Notes: generated by a model from the sequence alone, not told the origin. DNA of 57,631 nt from Bacteroidales bacterium (GCA_017428725.1 JAFRQH010000006.1:1-57631), one strand, 5' to 3'. Numbered from the stretch's first letter, positions 41,650 through 50,401 are shown. Numbers and translations: made by a program.

Positions 41650-43091
41650 TTCTTCAGCAGGTAGTCTCCAAGCGTGTCGACGCCCCAGGCGATCAGCTTG
41701 GCCAGCAGGAAATACAGCAGGCCCACCACCAGCAGGGGAATCAGCGAATTATAAGTCTGCGTCCGGATGATGTCCGTCACCTTGGTCAGGTCCTGGATGG
41801 CGATGAAGCCCACGATCGAGGTGTTCTCGATCAGGGCCACGCTCTTGCCCTTGAACAGCAGCAGGATCTGGCGGGCCGCCTGCGGGAGGATGACGTGGCG
41901 GAGCCCGCCCCACTCCGTGAAGCCCAGGGCCTGCGCGGCCTCATACTGCCCGTGGGGGACGCTCTCCAGCCCGTTGTGGAAGGATTCGCACGCCCCCGCG
42001 GCGAAGTGCAGCGAGTAGGTGATGATGGCCACGATCACGGCCGCCACGGGCGTGGCGGCGAAGACGACATAGAACATGAAGAGCAGCAGGACCACGATCG
42101 GGATGCTCTCGATGAGGTCGCAGTAGCCGTGGGCGAGACGCCGCAGCACCGGGGATCCGTAGAGCAGCATCCAGCACAGGGCTGCGCCCAGCAGGCTGCC
42201 CAGAAGCAGGGAGCACAGCATAATGATGAGCGTGTACCACAAGCCTTTCAGGATCAGCAGATAGCGCCCGTCCTCGACCAGGTTGTGGCGCAGGGCGGAA
42301 CCCAGGGTCTGGTGGGAATGGACCGCTTCGGACTCCGGAGCGCGGACCACCAGGTGCAGGCGGCTCCGGTAATAGGGCTCCGAGAAGAGCACGCTCCTGC
42401 GGCGGTCGGCCGTGGGCGTGATGGCGTCTATCAGGGCATCCACGCGCCCGGACACGAGCGCAGGGATCATCCCGGTCCCGGTCATCTCCACGAAGTGGAC
42501 GGGGCGGCCGAGATGGTCGGCGAAACGCCGCATCAGCTCCGGCTCGAAACCCGTCTCCTCGCCCTCCTCCATCACCGTGAGGCCGGACTGGCCGACTTCG
42601 ATGCCCACCCGCAGCGGGGCGCCGCCCGTGGCGTGGCCGTGGTAGAAGGTGCGGGGCGCATCCGGCCCGAACCAGTTGGCGTCCATCTCCGCCAGGCGGC
42701 CGTCCTCCCGGATCAGATGCAGGAATTCGTTGAACTGGCCGGCCAGCGCCGTCCCGGACGGCTGGAAGGCCACGGCCACCGAATCACGGATCAGGGGCAT
42801 CGACAGTTCGGCGAAAGCAGGATTGCCCGAGAGCAGCGCCTCCAGGCCGGCCTCGGGACAGACGATCGCGTCGATCTTGCGGCCGCGGAGCGCCAGACAC
42901 ATCGAAGGCAGGTCCTCGTAGTGGCGCAGTTCGGCGTCCGGGAAGGCTGCCTGCAGCGCCGGACCGTGCGCAAAGGAGGTCAGCACGCCGATCCGCCCGC
43001 CGGCGAGTTCCGCCGCCGTGCGGACTTCCGCCCGGTGGGCGCAACCTGCCAGGAACAATAATAGAAACAAAGAAAACAGAGCCCTTCGCAT
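41646..43091 (-). CDS. Substrate-binding protein fused to amino-acid ABC permease
   Basis: The 481-residue protein has a lipoprotein-like signal (LFSLFLLLFLAGCAH). Two solute-binding segments follow: about 25-145 (GGRIGVLTSFAHGPAL; IDAIVCPEAGLEALL) and about 158-265 (LRVGIEVGQSGLTVME; ALVSGRVDALIDAITPTADR). The HisM/GlnP-type permease domain spans about 275-480: five membrane helices with the EAA-like loop YEAAQALGFTEWGGLRHVILPQA. It forms a polar amino-acid importer with the GlnQ-like ATPase. The first solute-binding half may come from an older duplication. Confidence 0.87.
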   Translation of the reverse strand: MRRALFSLFLLLFLAGCAHRAEVRTAAELAGGRIGVLTSFAHGPALQAAFPDAELRHYEDLPSMCLALRGRKIDAIVCPEAGLEALLSGNPAFAELSMPLIRDSVAVAFQPSGTALAGQFNEFLHLIREDGRLAEMDANWFGPDAPRTFYHGHATGGAPLRVGIEVGQSGLTVMEEGEETGFEPELMRRFADHLGRPVHFVEMTGTGMIPALVSGRVDALIDAITPTADRRRSVLFSEPYYRSRLHLVVRAPESEAVHSHQTLGSALRHNLVEDGRYLLILKGLWYTLIIMLCSLLLGSLLGAALCWMLLYGSPVLRRLAHGYCDLIESIPIVVLLLFMFYVVFAATPVAAVIVAIITYSLHFAAGACESFHNGLESVPHGQYEAAQALGFTEWGGLRHVILPQAARQILLLFKGKSVALIENTSIVGFIAIQDLTKVTDIIRTQTYNSLIPLLVVGLLYFLLAKLIAWGVDTLGDYLLKK

Positions 43092-43097
43092 CCCCTC

Positions 43098-43505
43098 TCA
43101 GATTCTTTTGACCAGCGTGAGTACATTCTTCCCACCCGTACGCTCATACCGGACGTCGTCCATCAGCTTGCGGACCAGGAAGATCCCCAGCCCGCCGATG
43201 GGGCGCTCCGACACACCCAGGGAGATGTCGGCGTCCGGAACGGAGGTGGGGTCGAACGGCACGCCCGAATCCACCACCGTAAAGACCATCCGCTCCCCCT
43301 CCAGGCTGGCCGAAATCTCGATCCGGCCGGTCTCCCCGGCCGGATAAGCATACATCATCACGTTGGTGACCGCCTCCTCCAGGGCCAGGTTGAGACCTGC
43401 CTTCAGACGCTCATCCAAGGCACACTCTACGGCCAGCGCTTCCACGAAGGCCGCGAGTTCCGGGATCATCCGGATGTCATTGTGCAGGACCAGCGTCTTT
43501 TTCAT
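43098..43505 (-). CDS. RsbW/anti-sigma-factor-like ATP-binding protein
   Basis: The 135-residue protein is a single HATPase_c_2 domain: N box NLALEEAVTNVMMYAYP (about 46-62), G1 box VVDSGVPFDP, and G2/G3 region IGGLGIFLVRKLMDDVRYER, ending NVLTLVKRI. Such proteins bind anti-anti-sigma (STAS) proteins and sigma factors in partner switching, and often phosphorylate the STAS protein on serine. No STAS or PP2C gene is in the window. It lies 6 bases before the ABC permease gene, so the two functions are cotranscribed. Confidence 0.87.
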   Translation of the reverse strand: MKKTLVLHNDIRMIPELAAFVEALAVECALDERLKAGLNLALEEAVTNVMMYAYPAGETGRIEISASLEGERMVFTVVDSGVPFDPTSVPDADISLGVSERPIGGLGIFLVRKLMDDVRYERTGGKNVLTLVKRI

Positions 43506-43530
43506 TCCACTAAGTTAGGAATAATTCGGC

Positions 43531-43565
43531 AAAAAACAAGCGGACGGCCCAGCCGGGCCGTCCGC
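43531..43565 (-). terminator. Intrinsic terminator after yebC
   Basis: GCGGACGGCCC (43540-43550) and GGGCCGTCCGC (43555-43565) form a perfect 11-bp stem with a 4-base loop. Read on the minus strand it is followed by a T-rich run (43539-43531), so it ends the leftward yebC transcript. A T-run is absent on the plus strand. Confidence 0.88.
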
Positions 43566-43589
43566 AATGTAACTGAATGCCGGAAGGAC

Positions 43590-44342
43590 CTACTCCTCGG
43601 CGGGCTTCATCGTGGTGTAGACGTTGGTGACGTCCTCGTCATCCTCCAGCATCCCGGTGAGCTTGTCCAGCGTGGCACGCTGCTCCTCGGTCACCTCCTT
43701 GAGGTCGACGTTGGGGATCTGCTCGAAACCGCCGGAGATCAGCTCGTAGCCGTTCTCCTCGATGTACTTCTGGATCTGGCCGTAGGCGCTGTACTCGCCG
43801 TACATCACGATCACGGGCGTCACGTTGCCGTCCTTGTCCTCCTCCTCTTCGCGGAAGAGCTCCTCCACGCCGTAGTCGATGAGTTCGAGCTCGAGCTCCT
43901 CGAGGTCGATCCCCTCCTTCTCCTTGACGCGGAAGGTACACTTGCGGTCGAACATGAAGCTCACGGAGCCGGTCGTGCCGAGCGAGCCGCCGCACTTGTT
44001 GAAGTAGCTGCGGACGTTGGCGACCGTGCGGGTATTGTTGTCCGTGGCGGCCTCCACGAGGTACGCGATGCCGTGCGGGCCGAAGCCTTCGTAGATGATC
44101 TCCTTGAAGTCGCCCTGCTTGCTCTCGGTGGCCTTCTTGATGGCACGCTCGATGTTCTCCTTGGGCATCTGCTCGGCACGGGCCTCGGCCATCAGGGCGC
44201 GGAGGCGCGGGTTGCCGGTCACGTCGGGACCGCCCTGCTTGACGGCGATGGTGATCTCCTTGCCCAGCTTGGTGAACGTACGGGCCATGTGGCCCCAGCG
44301 CTTCAGTTTGCGCTCCTTGCGGAATTCAAATGCTCTTCCCAT
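43590..44342 (-). CDS. yebC: YebC/PmpR-family protein
   Basis: The 250-residue protein opens FEFRKERKLKRWGHMARTFT, the YebC N-terminal signature. NPRLRALMAEARAEQMPKEN and IIYEGFGPHGIAYLVEA then place it in the family at the normal length. YebC-type proteins were annotated as transcription regulators and more recently linked to easing ribosome stalling at proline stretches; this window does not decide between these. It starts 1 base after the TPR gene, so it is cotranscribed from upstream, and it is closed by the terminator at 43531-43565. Confidence 0.95.
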   Translation of the reverse strand: MGRAFEFRKERKLKRWGHMARTFTKLGKEITIAVKQGGPDVTGNPRLRALMAEARAEQMPKENIERAIKKATESKQGDFKEIIYEGFGPHGIAYLVEAATDNNTRTVANVRSYFNKCGGSLGTTGSVSFMFDRKCTFRVKEKEGIDLEELELELIDYGVEELFREEEEDKDGNVTPVIVMYGEYSAYGQIQKYIEENGYELISGGFEQIPNVDLKEVTEEQRATLDKLTGMLEDDEDVTNVYTTMKPAEE

Positions 44343-44343
44343 A

Positions 44344-45033
44344 CTATTCGGCGACTCTGGCGATGTTCTTGGCGATCTCGTATGCCTCGAGGGACTGCGG
44401 GTAGTCCTTCTCGATGGTCTTGTAGCAAGCCAGCGCTTCGGCGTTCTGGCCGAGGGCCTCGTAGGCGGAGCCGGCCTTCAGCAGGTACGCTGCGGCGAAC
44501 ATGTTGTCGGCGCGGCCGGCGGCAGCCTTGTAGCTGCGCACGGCGGCGGTGTAGTCGCCCATTCCGACATAGGCGTCGCCTTCGCAGGCCAGGGCGCGGG
44601 CGGCGAGGATGGGCTCCTTGCCCTTGTATTTCTTAAGATAGGAGAGCGCCTGCTCGTAGTTGCCGAGCTGGAGCTCGCAGATGCCGGCGTACAGATAGAC
44701 GGCCTTGCCGGACTTGGTACCATATTCGGCGATGATGTCGGCGAAACCCATGTTGTTGCCGTCGCCGTTGAGTGCGAGTTCGTACTCCCCGTTCTGGAAG
44801 CTCATCTCGGCGGGATAGGTCTGCTGCATCGCCTCGACGCACTTGGGCTGGTAGATGAACTTGTGGTAAGCCAGGATGCCGAGGCCGATCACGAGGATGG
44901 CGGCGACGATGCTCCAGATCAGTTTCTTGTTTTCGTTGTAGAACTGCTCGGTAGCGGAGACGGTCTGGTCGATGTTCTCGCGACGGGCGGCTTCCTGCTC
45001 CTTGAGGTTTTCTTTCAGATTTTTCTGAGCCAT
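44344..45033 (-). CDS. Membrane-anchored tetratricopeptide repeat protein
   Basis: The 229-residue protein has an N-terminal charged helix (QKNLKENLKEQEAARRENI), one membrane helix at about 40-58 (IWSIVAAILVIGLGILAYH) and TPR units (YAGICELQLGNYEQALSYLK; ACEGDAYVGMGDYTAAVRSY; AGSAYEALGQNAEALACYKT). The layout matches YfgM-like proteins that associate with the Sec translocon or periplasmic chaperones. The next genes on this strand are yebC, then the terminator. Confidence 0.88.
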   Translation of the reverse strand: MAQKNLKENLKEQEAARRENIDQTVSATEQFYNENKKLIWSIVAAILVIGLGILAYHKFIYQPKCVEAMQQTYPAEMSFQNGEYELALNGDGNNMGFADIIAEYGTKSGKAVYLYAGICELQLGNYEQALSYLKKYKGKEPILAARALACEGDAYVGMGDYTAAVRSYKAAAGRADNMFAAAYLLKAGSAYEALGQNAEALACYKTIEKDYPQSLEAYEIAKNIARVAE

Positions 45034-45068
45034 ATTACTGTTGTTTTGTTCCTAAACCAATTAGCCCG

Positions 45069-45132
45069 CAAAATTAGGAAAAATACTTTAACTTTACAAG
45101 ACAGGCAGCAAACGAATAAATTGCTAACTTTG
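45069..45132. promoter_or_regulatory. Divergent promoters for TPR/yebC (-) and recF operon (+)
   Basis: TAATTTTG on the minus strand lies at 45076-45069, 35 bases before the TPR ATG. TAACTTTG on the plus strand lies at 45125-45132, 8 bases before the recF ATG. Confidence 0.65.
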
Positions 45133-45140
45133 TAAGGAAT

Positions 45141-46244
45141 ATGCCCGCCCTACAGAAAATAGTCATCCAGGATTTCCGCAACATCCAGTTGCAGGAGCTC
45201 TCCTTCTCCCCCAACATCAACTGCATCAGCGGGGGCAACGGCGAGGGCAAGACCAACCTGCTGGACGCCATCTGGTACCTGTCGATGACCAAGAGCGCAT
45301 TCTCCACCTCCGACCGCTTCAATTTCCGCTACGGCACCTCCGCCTTCGCGATCGCCGGCACCTATGCGATGAGCGGCGGGACCACCTCGCGTTTCAGCAT
45401 CCAGGTCTCGGACGGCGGGGAGAAGAAGGTCCGCCGTGACGACAAACCCTACGCCAAGATTTCCGAGCACATCGGCGTCCTGCCGATCGTGATGGTCTCC
45501 CCCGCTGACATTGCGATGGTGAGCGAATCCGGCGAGGAGCGCCGCAAGTTCGTCAACGCCGTCCTCTCCCAGATGGAGCGGCCCTACCTGGCGGACATCC
45601 AGCAGTACAACCGCGTCCTGCTGCAGCGCAACAAGCTGCTCAAGGCCGGCATCTCCGACGAGGACCTGCTGTCGACCTTCGACGAGCGGCTCGCCGCACT
45701 CGCCGCCCCGCTCTTCGAGCGCCGCACGGCCTTCTGTGACAGCCTCGTGCCCGTGGTGCAGCAGTACTACGCTGAGATCTCCGGCGGTCGCGAGCAGGTC
45801 GGGATCGAGTACCGCTCCGACCTGCAGAAGGGCGACCTGCGGGAGATCCTGCGCAGCCGCCGCGACCGCGACCAGGTCTTCAAGTTCACCACGGCCGGCA
45901 TCCAGCGGGACGATTTCCTCTTCACGATGAACGGGCACCCGATCCGCCGCTGCGGCTCCCAGGGCCAGCAGAAATCCTTCCTGGTGGCGCTCAAGTTCGC
46001 CCAGTACGAGGTGATGAAGGCCGCCTACGGATACCCGCCGATGATGCTGCTGGACGACCTGTTCGACAAACTGGACATGGCCCGCGTGGGCAACCTCCTG
46101 CGGATGGTGGCGGACAAGGAGTTCGGCCAGATCTTCCTGTCCGACTCCAACAAGGTCCGCACGGAATCCATCGTGGACACGCTCACGGCGGACCGCAGCT
46201 ATTTCGAGACGGCAGGAGGCGTCTTCACCCCCGTCAATGAGTAG
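45141..46244 (+). CDS. recF: DNA replication and repair protein RecF
   Basis: The 367-residue protein has the RecF order: start IVIQDFRNIQLQELSF, Walker A GGNGEGKTNLLDAIWYLS (about 33), signature region QGQQKSFLVALKFAQYEV (about 275) and Walker B YPPMMLLDDLFDKLD. RecF loads RecA at gapped DNA with RecOR. It overlaps the DciA-like gene by 8 bases, a common pairing in Bacteroidota. A plus-strand -7 box sits just before the ATG. Confidence 0.96.
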   Translation: MPALQKIVIQDFRNIQLQELSFSPNINCISGGNGEGKTNLLDAIWYLSMTKSAFSTSDRFNFRYGTSAFAIAGTYAMSGGTTSRFSIQVSDGGEKKVRRDDKPYAKISEHIGVLPIVMVSPADIAMVSESGEERRKFVNAVLSQMERPYLADIQQYNRVLLQRNKLLKAGISDEDLLSTFDERLAALAAPLFERRTAFCDSLVPVVQQYYAEISGGREQVGIEYRSDLQKGDLREILRSRRDRDQVFKFTTAGIQRDDFLFTMNGHPIRRCGSQGQQKSFLVALKFAQYEVMKAAYGYPPMMLLDDLFDKLDMARVGNLLRMVADKEFGQIFLSDSNKVRTESIVDTLTADRSYFETAGGVFTPVNE

Positions 46245-46563
46245 AGTCGCCCGCAAGACCGCCGCCCCCCTCTCCGAGCTCATCCGCACCTGGCTCAAGT
46301 CCGAGCACCTCACCGCCGGGCTCAACACGCAGCGCATCTTCGCCGCCTGGGACGCCGCCTCCGGCGCCGGGCGCTACACCGTGCGGCGCTATTTCCGGGA
46401 CGGTCGGCTCTATATCACCGTCGATTCCTCCGTGGTCCGCAGCCAGCTGTCCTTCCAGCGCGACGCGCTGGTCGAAAAGATCAACGCGCTGCTCGCCGCG
46501 GACGAGCTGTTCACCCGTGACGACGCCCGCGTGGGGCTCGTCAAAGAGCTGATCCTCAAATGA
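46237..46563 (+). CDS. DUF721 / DciA-like protein
   Basis: The 108-residue protein has a DUF721 domain: helical start ARKTAAPLSELIRTWLKSEHL, central FAAWDAASGAGRYTVRRYFRDGRLYITVDSS and SFQRDALVEKINALL. DciA-type proteins load or operate the replicative helicase in bacteria lacking DnaC. The overlap with recF on one side and pdxB on the other (4 bases) shows one transcript. Confidence 0.87.
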   Translation: MSRVARKTAAPLSELIRTWLKSEHLTAGLNTQRIFAAWDAASGAGRYTVRRYFRDGRLYITVDSSVVRSQLSFQRDALVEKINALLAADELFTRDDARVGLVKELILK

Positions 46564-47597
46564 AATTCGTCGTCGACAAAGCCATCCCCTTCGTCGAGGG
46601 CGTCTTCGAGCCCTTCGCCGTGGAGGTCCTCTACAAAGAGGGCCCGGACATCTGCCGCGAGGACCTGATGGACGCCGACGCCCTTATCATCCGCACACGC
46701 ACACGCTGCGACGCCGCCCTGCTGGAAGGCACGGCGGTCAAGATGATCGCCACGGCCACGGTCAGCATGGACAACATCGACCTGGCCTGGTGCCGCGACC
46801 ACGGAATCTTCGTCCAGAACGCCTCCGGCTGCAACGCCGGCGGCGTGACCAACTACGTCTTCTCCGCCCTCTACGGGACGGCCGCCCGCAAGAGCATCTC
46901 CCTGGCCGGGGCCACGATGGGGATCATCGGGCTGGGCTCTGCCGGCACGCGCGTGGAGGAGATGGCGCTCGCCCTGGGCTTCAAGACCCTGCGCTACGAC
47001 CCCTGGCGGGCTGCCAAAGAGGGGCCCTCCGAGTTCCACGACCTGGACTCCGTCCTGGCCGGTTCGGACATCGTCACGCTCCACATCCCCGTCAACGAAA
47101 ACACCCGCGGGATGGCCGGCGCGGACTTCTTCGCGAAGATGAAACCCGGGGCATTCTTCATCAACACCGCCCAGGGCGAGCTCGTCGTGGAGGAGGAGCT
47201 GATCCGCGCCATCCCCCGGCTCGGCCCCGTGGCGCTCGACACCTGGTGCCACGAGCCCGACATCAACCGCGAGCTGATGGACCTGGTGGACATAGCCACC
47301 CCGCACATCGCCGGATATACCCTGCAGGGCAAGCAGATCGGCACCTCGCTGGCCATCCGCGCCGTGGCGCGTTTCTTCGGACTGTCCGCCCTGTTCGACT
47401 TCTTCCCCACCACGGAGATCGTCGAGTATCAGGCCGTGCGCGTCGACGCCCACGACAAGACGCAGGGCCAGATCGCCTCGATCATCCAGTACAACTACCC
47501 CATCTTCACGGACGACTTCATGTTCCGCCTGGCGCCGGAGCGCTTCAGCGAGCTGCGCGCCGGGTACAGCTACCGCCGTGAATTCTATTTCGGATAA
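46560..47597 (+). CDS. pdxB: 4-phosphoerythronate dehydrogenase (PdxB)
   Basis: The 345-residue protein is a D-2-hydroxyacid dehydrogenase: NAD motif GATMGIIGLGSAGTRV (about 117), substrate-side NASGCNAGGVTNYV, PWRAAKEG, catalytic Arg/Glu region INTAQGELVVEEEL and late His DTWCHEPDIN and ATPHIAGYTLQGK. PdxB also has the short C-terminal dimerisation part (DKTQGQIASIIQY). It acts in pyridoxal-phosphate synthesis through the DXP-dependent route. It ends in a TAATG overlap with the next gene. Confidence 0.92.
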   Translation: MKFVVDKAIPFVEGVFEPFAVEVLYKEGPDICREDLMDADALIIRTRTRCDAALLEGTAVKMIATATVSMDNIDLAWCRDHGIFVQNASGCNAGGVTNYVFSALYGTAARKSISLAGATMGIIGLGSAGTRVEEMALALGFKTLRYDPWRAAKEGPSEFHDLDSVLAGSDIVTLHIPVNENTRGMAGADFFAKMKPGAFFINTAQGELVVEEELIRAIPRLGPVALDTWCHEPDINRELMDLVDIATPHIAGYTLQGKQIGTSLAIRAVARFFGLSALFDFFPTTEIVEYQAVRVDAHDKTQGQIASIIQYNYPIFTDDFMFRLAPERFSELRAGYSYRREFYFG

Positions 47598-49114
47598 TGA
47601 ACGCAAAATACGATAACACTATGGACAAAGCCACTATGAATGCTCAGATCGAGCGCTTCCGCAAAGGATTCCCCTGGCTCGACATCGTCGCTCCCGCCAC
47701 GCCCGAGCGCGGCATCGAGGTCCTGACCGCAGAGGAGCAAGACGCCGCCGTGCAGTACGCCGACGAAGCCGAAGTCGGCGGCCGCTGCAAGTTCGTTCCC
47801 GCCTCCGGCGCCGCCTCCCGGATGTTCAAGGACATCTTCGCCGGGATGGACACGCCCAACGCCGCCACGGAGAAACTCGCCGCCAACCTGGAGAAGTTCG
47901 CCTTCTACTCCCCCGACGTCTTCGGGACGGCTCCCTTCGAGCCCGCCGCCACCGCCCGCAAGCTCCTCACGGACGAGGGCCTCGCCTACGGCAGCAAGCC
48001 CAAGGGCGTGCTGAAGTTCCACCGCTACCCGCAGGAGGTGCGCACGGCCCTGGCCGAGCACTTCGTCGAGGGCCAGGCCTATATGCGCAACGCCGACGGC
48101 AGCGTGGACCTCATCGTGACCATCTCCCCGGAGCACCGTGCGCTGTTCGAGGCCGCCGTCGCGGAGATCAAGGACGCCTACGAGGCCCGCTACGGCGTCC
48201 GCTACAACGTCACCTTCACCTACCAGGCCAAGGAGACCGACACCCTAGCGGTAGATGCGGACAACAAGCCCTTCCTCAAGGAAGACGGCAGCATCCTGAC
48301 GCGCCCCGCCGGCCACGGCGCCCTCATCTACAACCTCAACGACCTGGACGCCGAGCTCGTGAGCATCAAGAACATCGACAACGTCTGCGTGGAGCGCATG
48401 CAGCCGGCGACATACCGCTGGAAGAAGGTCCTGATGGGCCGCGCCCTGGAGCTGCGCGACCGCATCCACGGCTACATCTTCGCCCTGGACCAGCTGACGC
48501 TGATGCGCAAGCAGATGTCCGACTTCGCCTTCATCCCCGGCAACAACGTCTACCAGGACGATCCCTTCGCCACGCCGGAATGCCAGGAGCTCTGCAACGA
48601 GATCGAGGACTTCCTGCGCGACGAACTCTGCATCGAGATTCCCGAGCCGCGGGACAGCCGCGACCGCGCCGAGATGCTGCGTGCCAAGCTCGACCGCCCC
48701 ATCCGCGTCTGCGGCATGGTCAAGAACCTCGGTGAGCCGGGCGGCGGGCCCTTCATCATCCGCGACAAGGACGGCAGCACCTCCCTGCAGATCCTCGAGG
48801 GCGCGCAGATCAACCCCGACGACCCGCAGGCCGTCGCCTGCCTGAAGGCCGCCACGCACTTCAACCCGGTGGACCTCGTGTGCATCCTGCGCCGTCACGA
48901 CGGGACCAAGTTCAACCTGCTGGAATATGTCGACGAGGAGACCGGCCTGATCAGCTCGAAGAGCTACCAGGGCCGCGAACTCAAGGCCCTCGAACTGCCG
49001 GGCCTGTGGAACGGCTCGATGTCCGACTGGAACACCCTGTTCGTCGAGGTCCCCGTCGAGACCTTCAACCCGGTCAAGGTGGTGCTGGACCTGCTCCGCG
49101 ACGCCCATCAATAA
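47597..49114 (+). CDS. DUF4301-family protein
   Basis: The 505-residue protein shows family features of DUF4301: CKFVPASGAASRMFKDIFAG (about 57-76), PKGVLKFHRYPQEVRTALAE, RPAGHGALIYNLNDLDAE and CGMVKNLGEPGGGPFIIRD. The PASGAASRMFK block resembles nucleotidyltransferase N-termini, so a nucleotide-binding role is possible but unproven. The start overlaps pdxB; MDKATMN (47621) and MNAQIERF (47636) are alternative starts. Confidence 0.87.
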   Translation: MNAKYDNTMDKATMNAQIERFRKGFPWLDIVAPATPERGIEVLTAEEQDAAVQYADEAEVGGRCKFVPASGAASRMFKDIFAGMDTPNAATEKLAANLEKFAFYSPDVFGTAPFEPAATARKLLTDEGLAYGSKPKGVLKFHRYPQEVRTALAEHFVEGQAYMRNADGSVDLIVTISPEHRALFEAAVAEIKDAYEARYGVRYNVTFTYQAKETDTLAVDADNKPFLKEDGSILTRPAGHGALIYNLNDLDAELVSIKNIDNVCVERMQPATYRWKKVLMGRALELRDRIHGYIFALDQLTLMRKQMSDFAFIPGNNVYQDDPFATPECQELCNEIEDFLRDELCIEIPEPRDSRDRAEMLRAKLDRPIRVCGMVKNLGEPGGGPFIIRDKDGSTSLQILEGAQINPDDPQAVACLKAATHFNPVDLVCILRRHDGTKFNLLEYVDEETGLISSKSYQGRELKALELPGLWNGSMSDWNTLFVEVPVETFNPVKVVLDLLRDAHQ

Positions 49115-49120
49115 AGCCTT

Positions 49121-50260
49121 ATGGAACAGAAGGAACGCAGCATCGACCGGCTGGCCAGGCTGACCGTCGGCGCGGCCGTCTTCACCATCATTGCCCTGCT
49201 GTGCTGGTATTTCCGCAGCGTGCTGGTCTACATCATCGCCGCCTTCGTGGTGTCGCTGATCGGCCAGCCGGTGGTGCGCGCTCTCCGCAAGATCAAGGTC
49301 AAGGGCCGGACGGCGCCGGACTGGCTGCTCGCCATCCTGACCCTGATCGTCGTGTTCGGCGTGCTGGGGCTGATCGTCACGCAGATCATCCCGGTGGTGT
49401 CCGGCATCGTCCGCGAGGCGGCGAGCGGGAGCCAGTTCCTGCCGCAGAACAGCATCCTCGAGTCCGCCAATGCGTGGCTGGTCAGCACGTTCCCCGGCCT
49501 GGGACAGGACTTCGACGCCGTGGCCCTGCTGATCGACAAGCTCAAGGAAGTCACCAGCTTCTCCTCCATCTCCGGCATCATCGGCTCCGTGGCCTCCACG
49601 GTGATCGACTTCGTGGTCGGCGCCTTCGCCACGGTCTTCATCTCCTTCTTCTTCATCAAGGACGACCGGCTCTTCAGCCGCATCGTCGGCTCGCTTGTGC
49701 CCGACCACATCGAGGCCCCCGTCGGGACCACGATCACGGAGATCGAGGGGCTGCTGTCCCGCTATTTCATCGGGCTCACCATCGAGGTCCTCGGCGTGAT
49801 GCTCGTGGATTTCCTGCTGCTCTGGCTCGTGGCCCGCATCGGGATCTCCAACGCGCTCGGCATCGCCTTCATCGCCGGCATCCTCAACATCATCCCCTAC
49901 GTGGGGCCGTTGATCGGCGAAGTCATCGGCGTGGTGCTCAGCGTGATCCTCAAGTACACGACCGGCGTGGGGCTGGGCGTGGGCATCGGCTGGTTCGCCC
50001 TGATCGTCTTCGCCCTGATGCTCGCGGCGCAGATGATCGACAACTTCATCTACCAGCCGCTCATCTACTCCACCAGCATCAAGGCCCATCCGCTGGAGAT
50101 CTTCATCGTCCTGCTGGTCGCCGCCCGCATCGGCGGGCCCGTCGGGATGCTCGTCGCCATCCCCTCCTACACGGTGATCCGCGTCATCGCCAGCCGTTTC
50201 TTCTACCATTGGAAGCCGGTGCGGCGCCTGATTCCGGACAGGGAGAAAGATGAAACTTGA
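49121..50260 (+). CDS. AI-2E family transporter (permease)
   Basis: The 379-residue protein has eight hydrophobic segments in the AI-2E/YdiK pattern: double helix start (VGAAVFTIIALLCWYFRSVL; YIIAAFVVSLIGQPVV), a soluble middle (about 110-160), VVGAFATVFISFFFIKDDRLF and the conserved AFIAGILNIIPYVGPLIGEV and QMIDNFIYQPLIYSTSIKAH. Family members export various small molecules or ions; the AI-2 link holds for few of them. It follows DUF4301 by 6 bases. Confidence 0.9.
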   Translation: MEQKERSIDRLARLTVGAAVFTIIALLCWYFRSVLVYIIAAFVVSLIGQPVVRALRKIKVKGRTAPDWLLAILTLIVVFGVLGLIVTQIIPVVSGIVREAASGSQFLPQNSILESANAWLVSTFPGLGQDFDAVALLIDKLKEVTSFSSISGIIGSVASTVIDFVVGAFATVFISFFFIKDDRLFSRIVGSLVPDHIEAPVGTTITEIEGLLSRYFIGLTIEVLGVMLVDFLLLWLVARIGISNALGIAFIAGILNIIPYVGPLIGEVIGVVLSVILKYTTGVGLGVGIGWFALIVFALMLAAQMIDNFIYQPLIYSTSIKAHPLEIFIVLLVAARIGGPVGMLVAIPSYTVIRVIASRFFYHWKPVRRLIPDREKDET

Positions 50261-50298
50261 TTTTTTCCGCAAAAAGATGCAATTCCAAAAAAATTGTC

Positions 50299-50306
50299 TA
50301 TCTTTG
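50299..50306 (+). promoter_or_regulatory. -7 promoter box for tRNA-Pro
   Basis: TATCTTTG lies 19 bases before the tRNA 5' end at 50326. The upstream region is AT-rich, in contrast with the surrounding genes. Confidence 0.7.
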
Positions 50307-50325
50307 CAGTCCCTTTCGAGGGCAT

Positions 50326-50398
50326 CTGGGTGTGGCGCAGTTGGTAGCGCACCTGGTTAGGGACCAGGAGGTCGCTCGTTCAAGTCGAGTCACCCAGA
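50326..50398 (+). tRNA. tRNA-Pro, anticodon AGG
   Basis: All 73 positions fold: acceptor CTGGGTG/CACCCAG with C1:G72 and discriminator A73, D stem GCGC/GCGC, anticodon stem CCTGG/CCAGG with loop TTAGGGA, T stem GCTCG/CGAGT with loop TTCAAGT. Loop positions 34-36 are AGG. C1:G72, A73, G35-G36 and G37 are the bacterial tRNA-Pro identity pattern. No CCA is encoded. A34 is unusual; with editing to inosine it would read CCU, CCC and CCA. Confidence 0.93.
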
Positions 50399-50401
50399 CA
50401 G

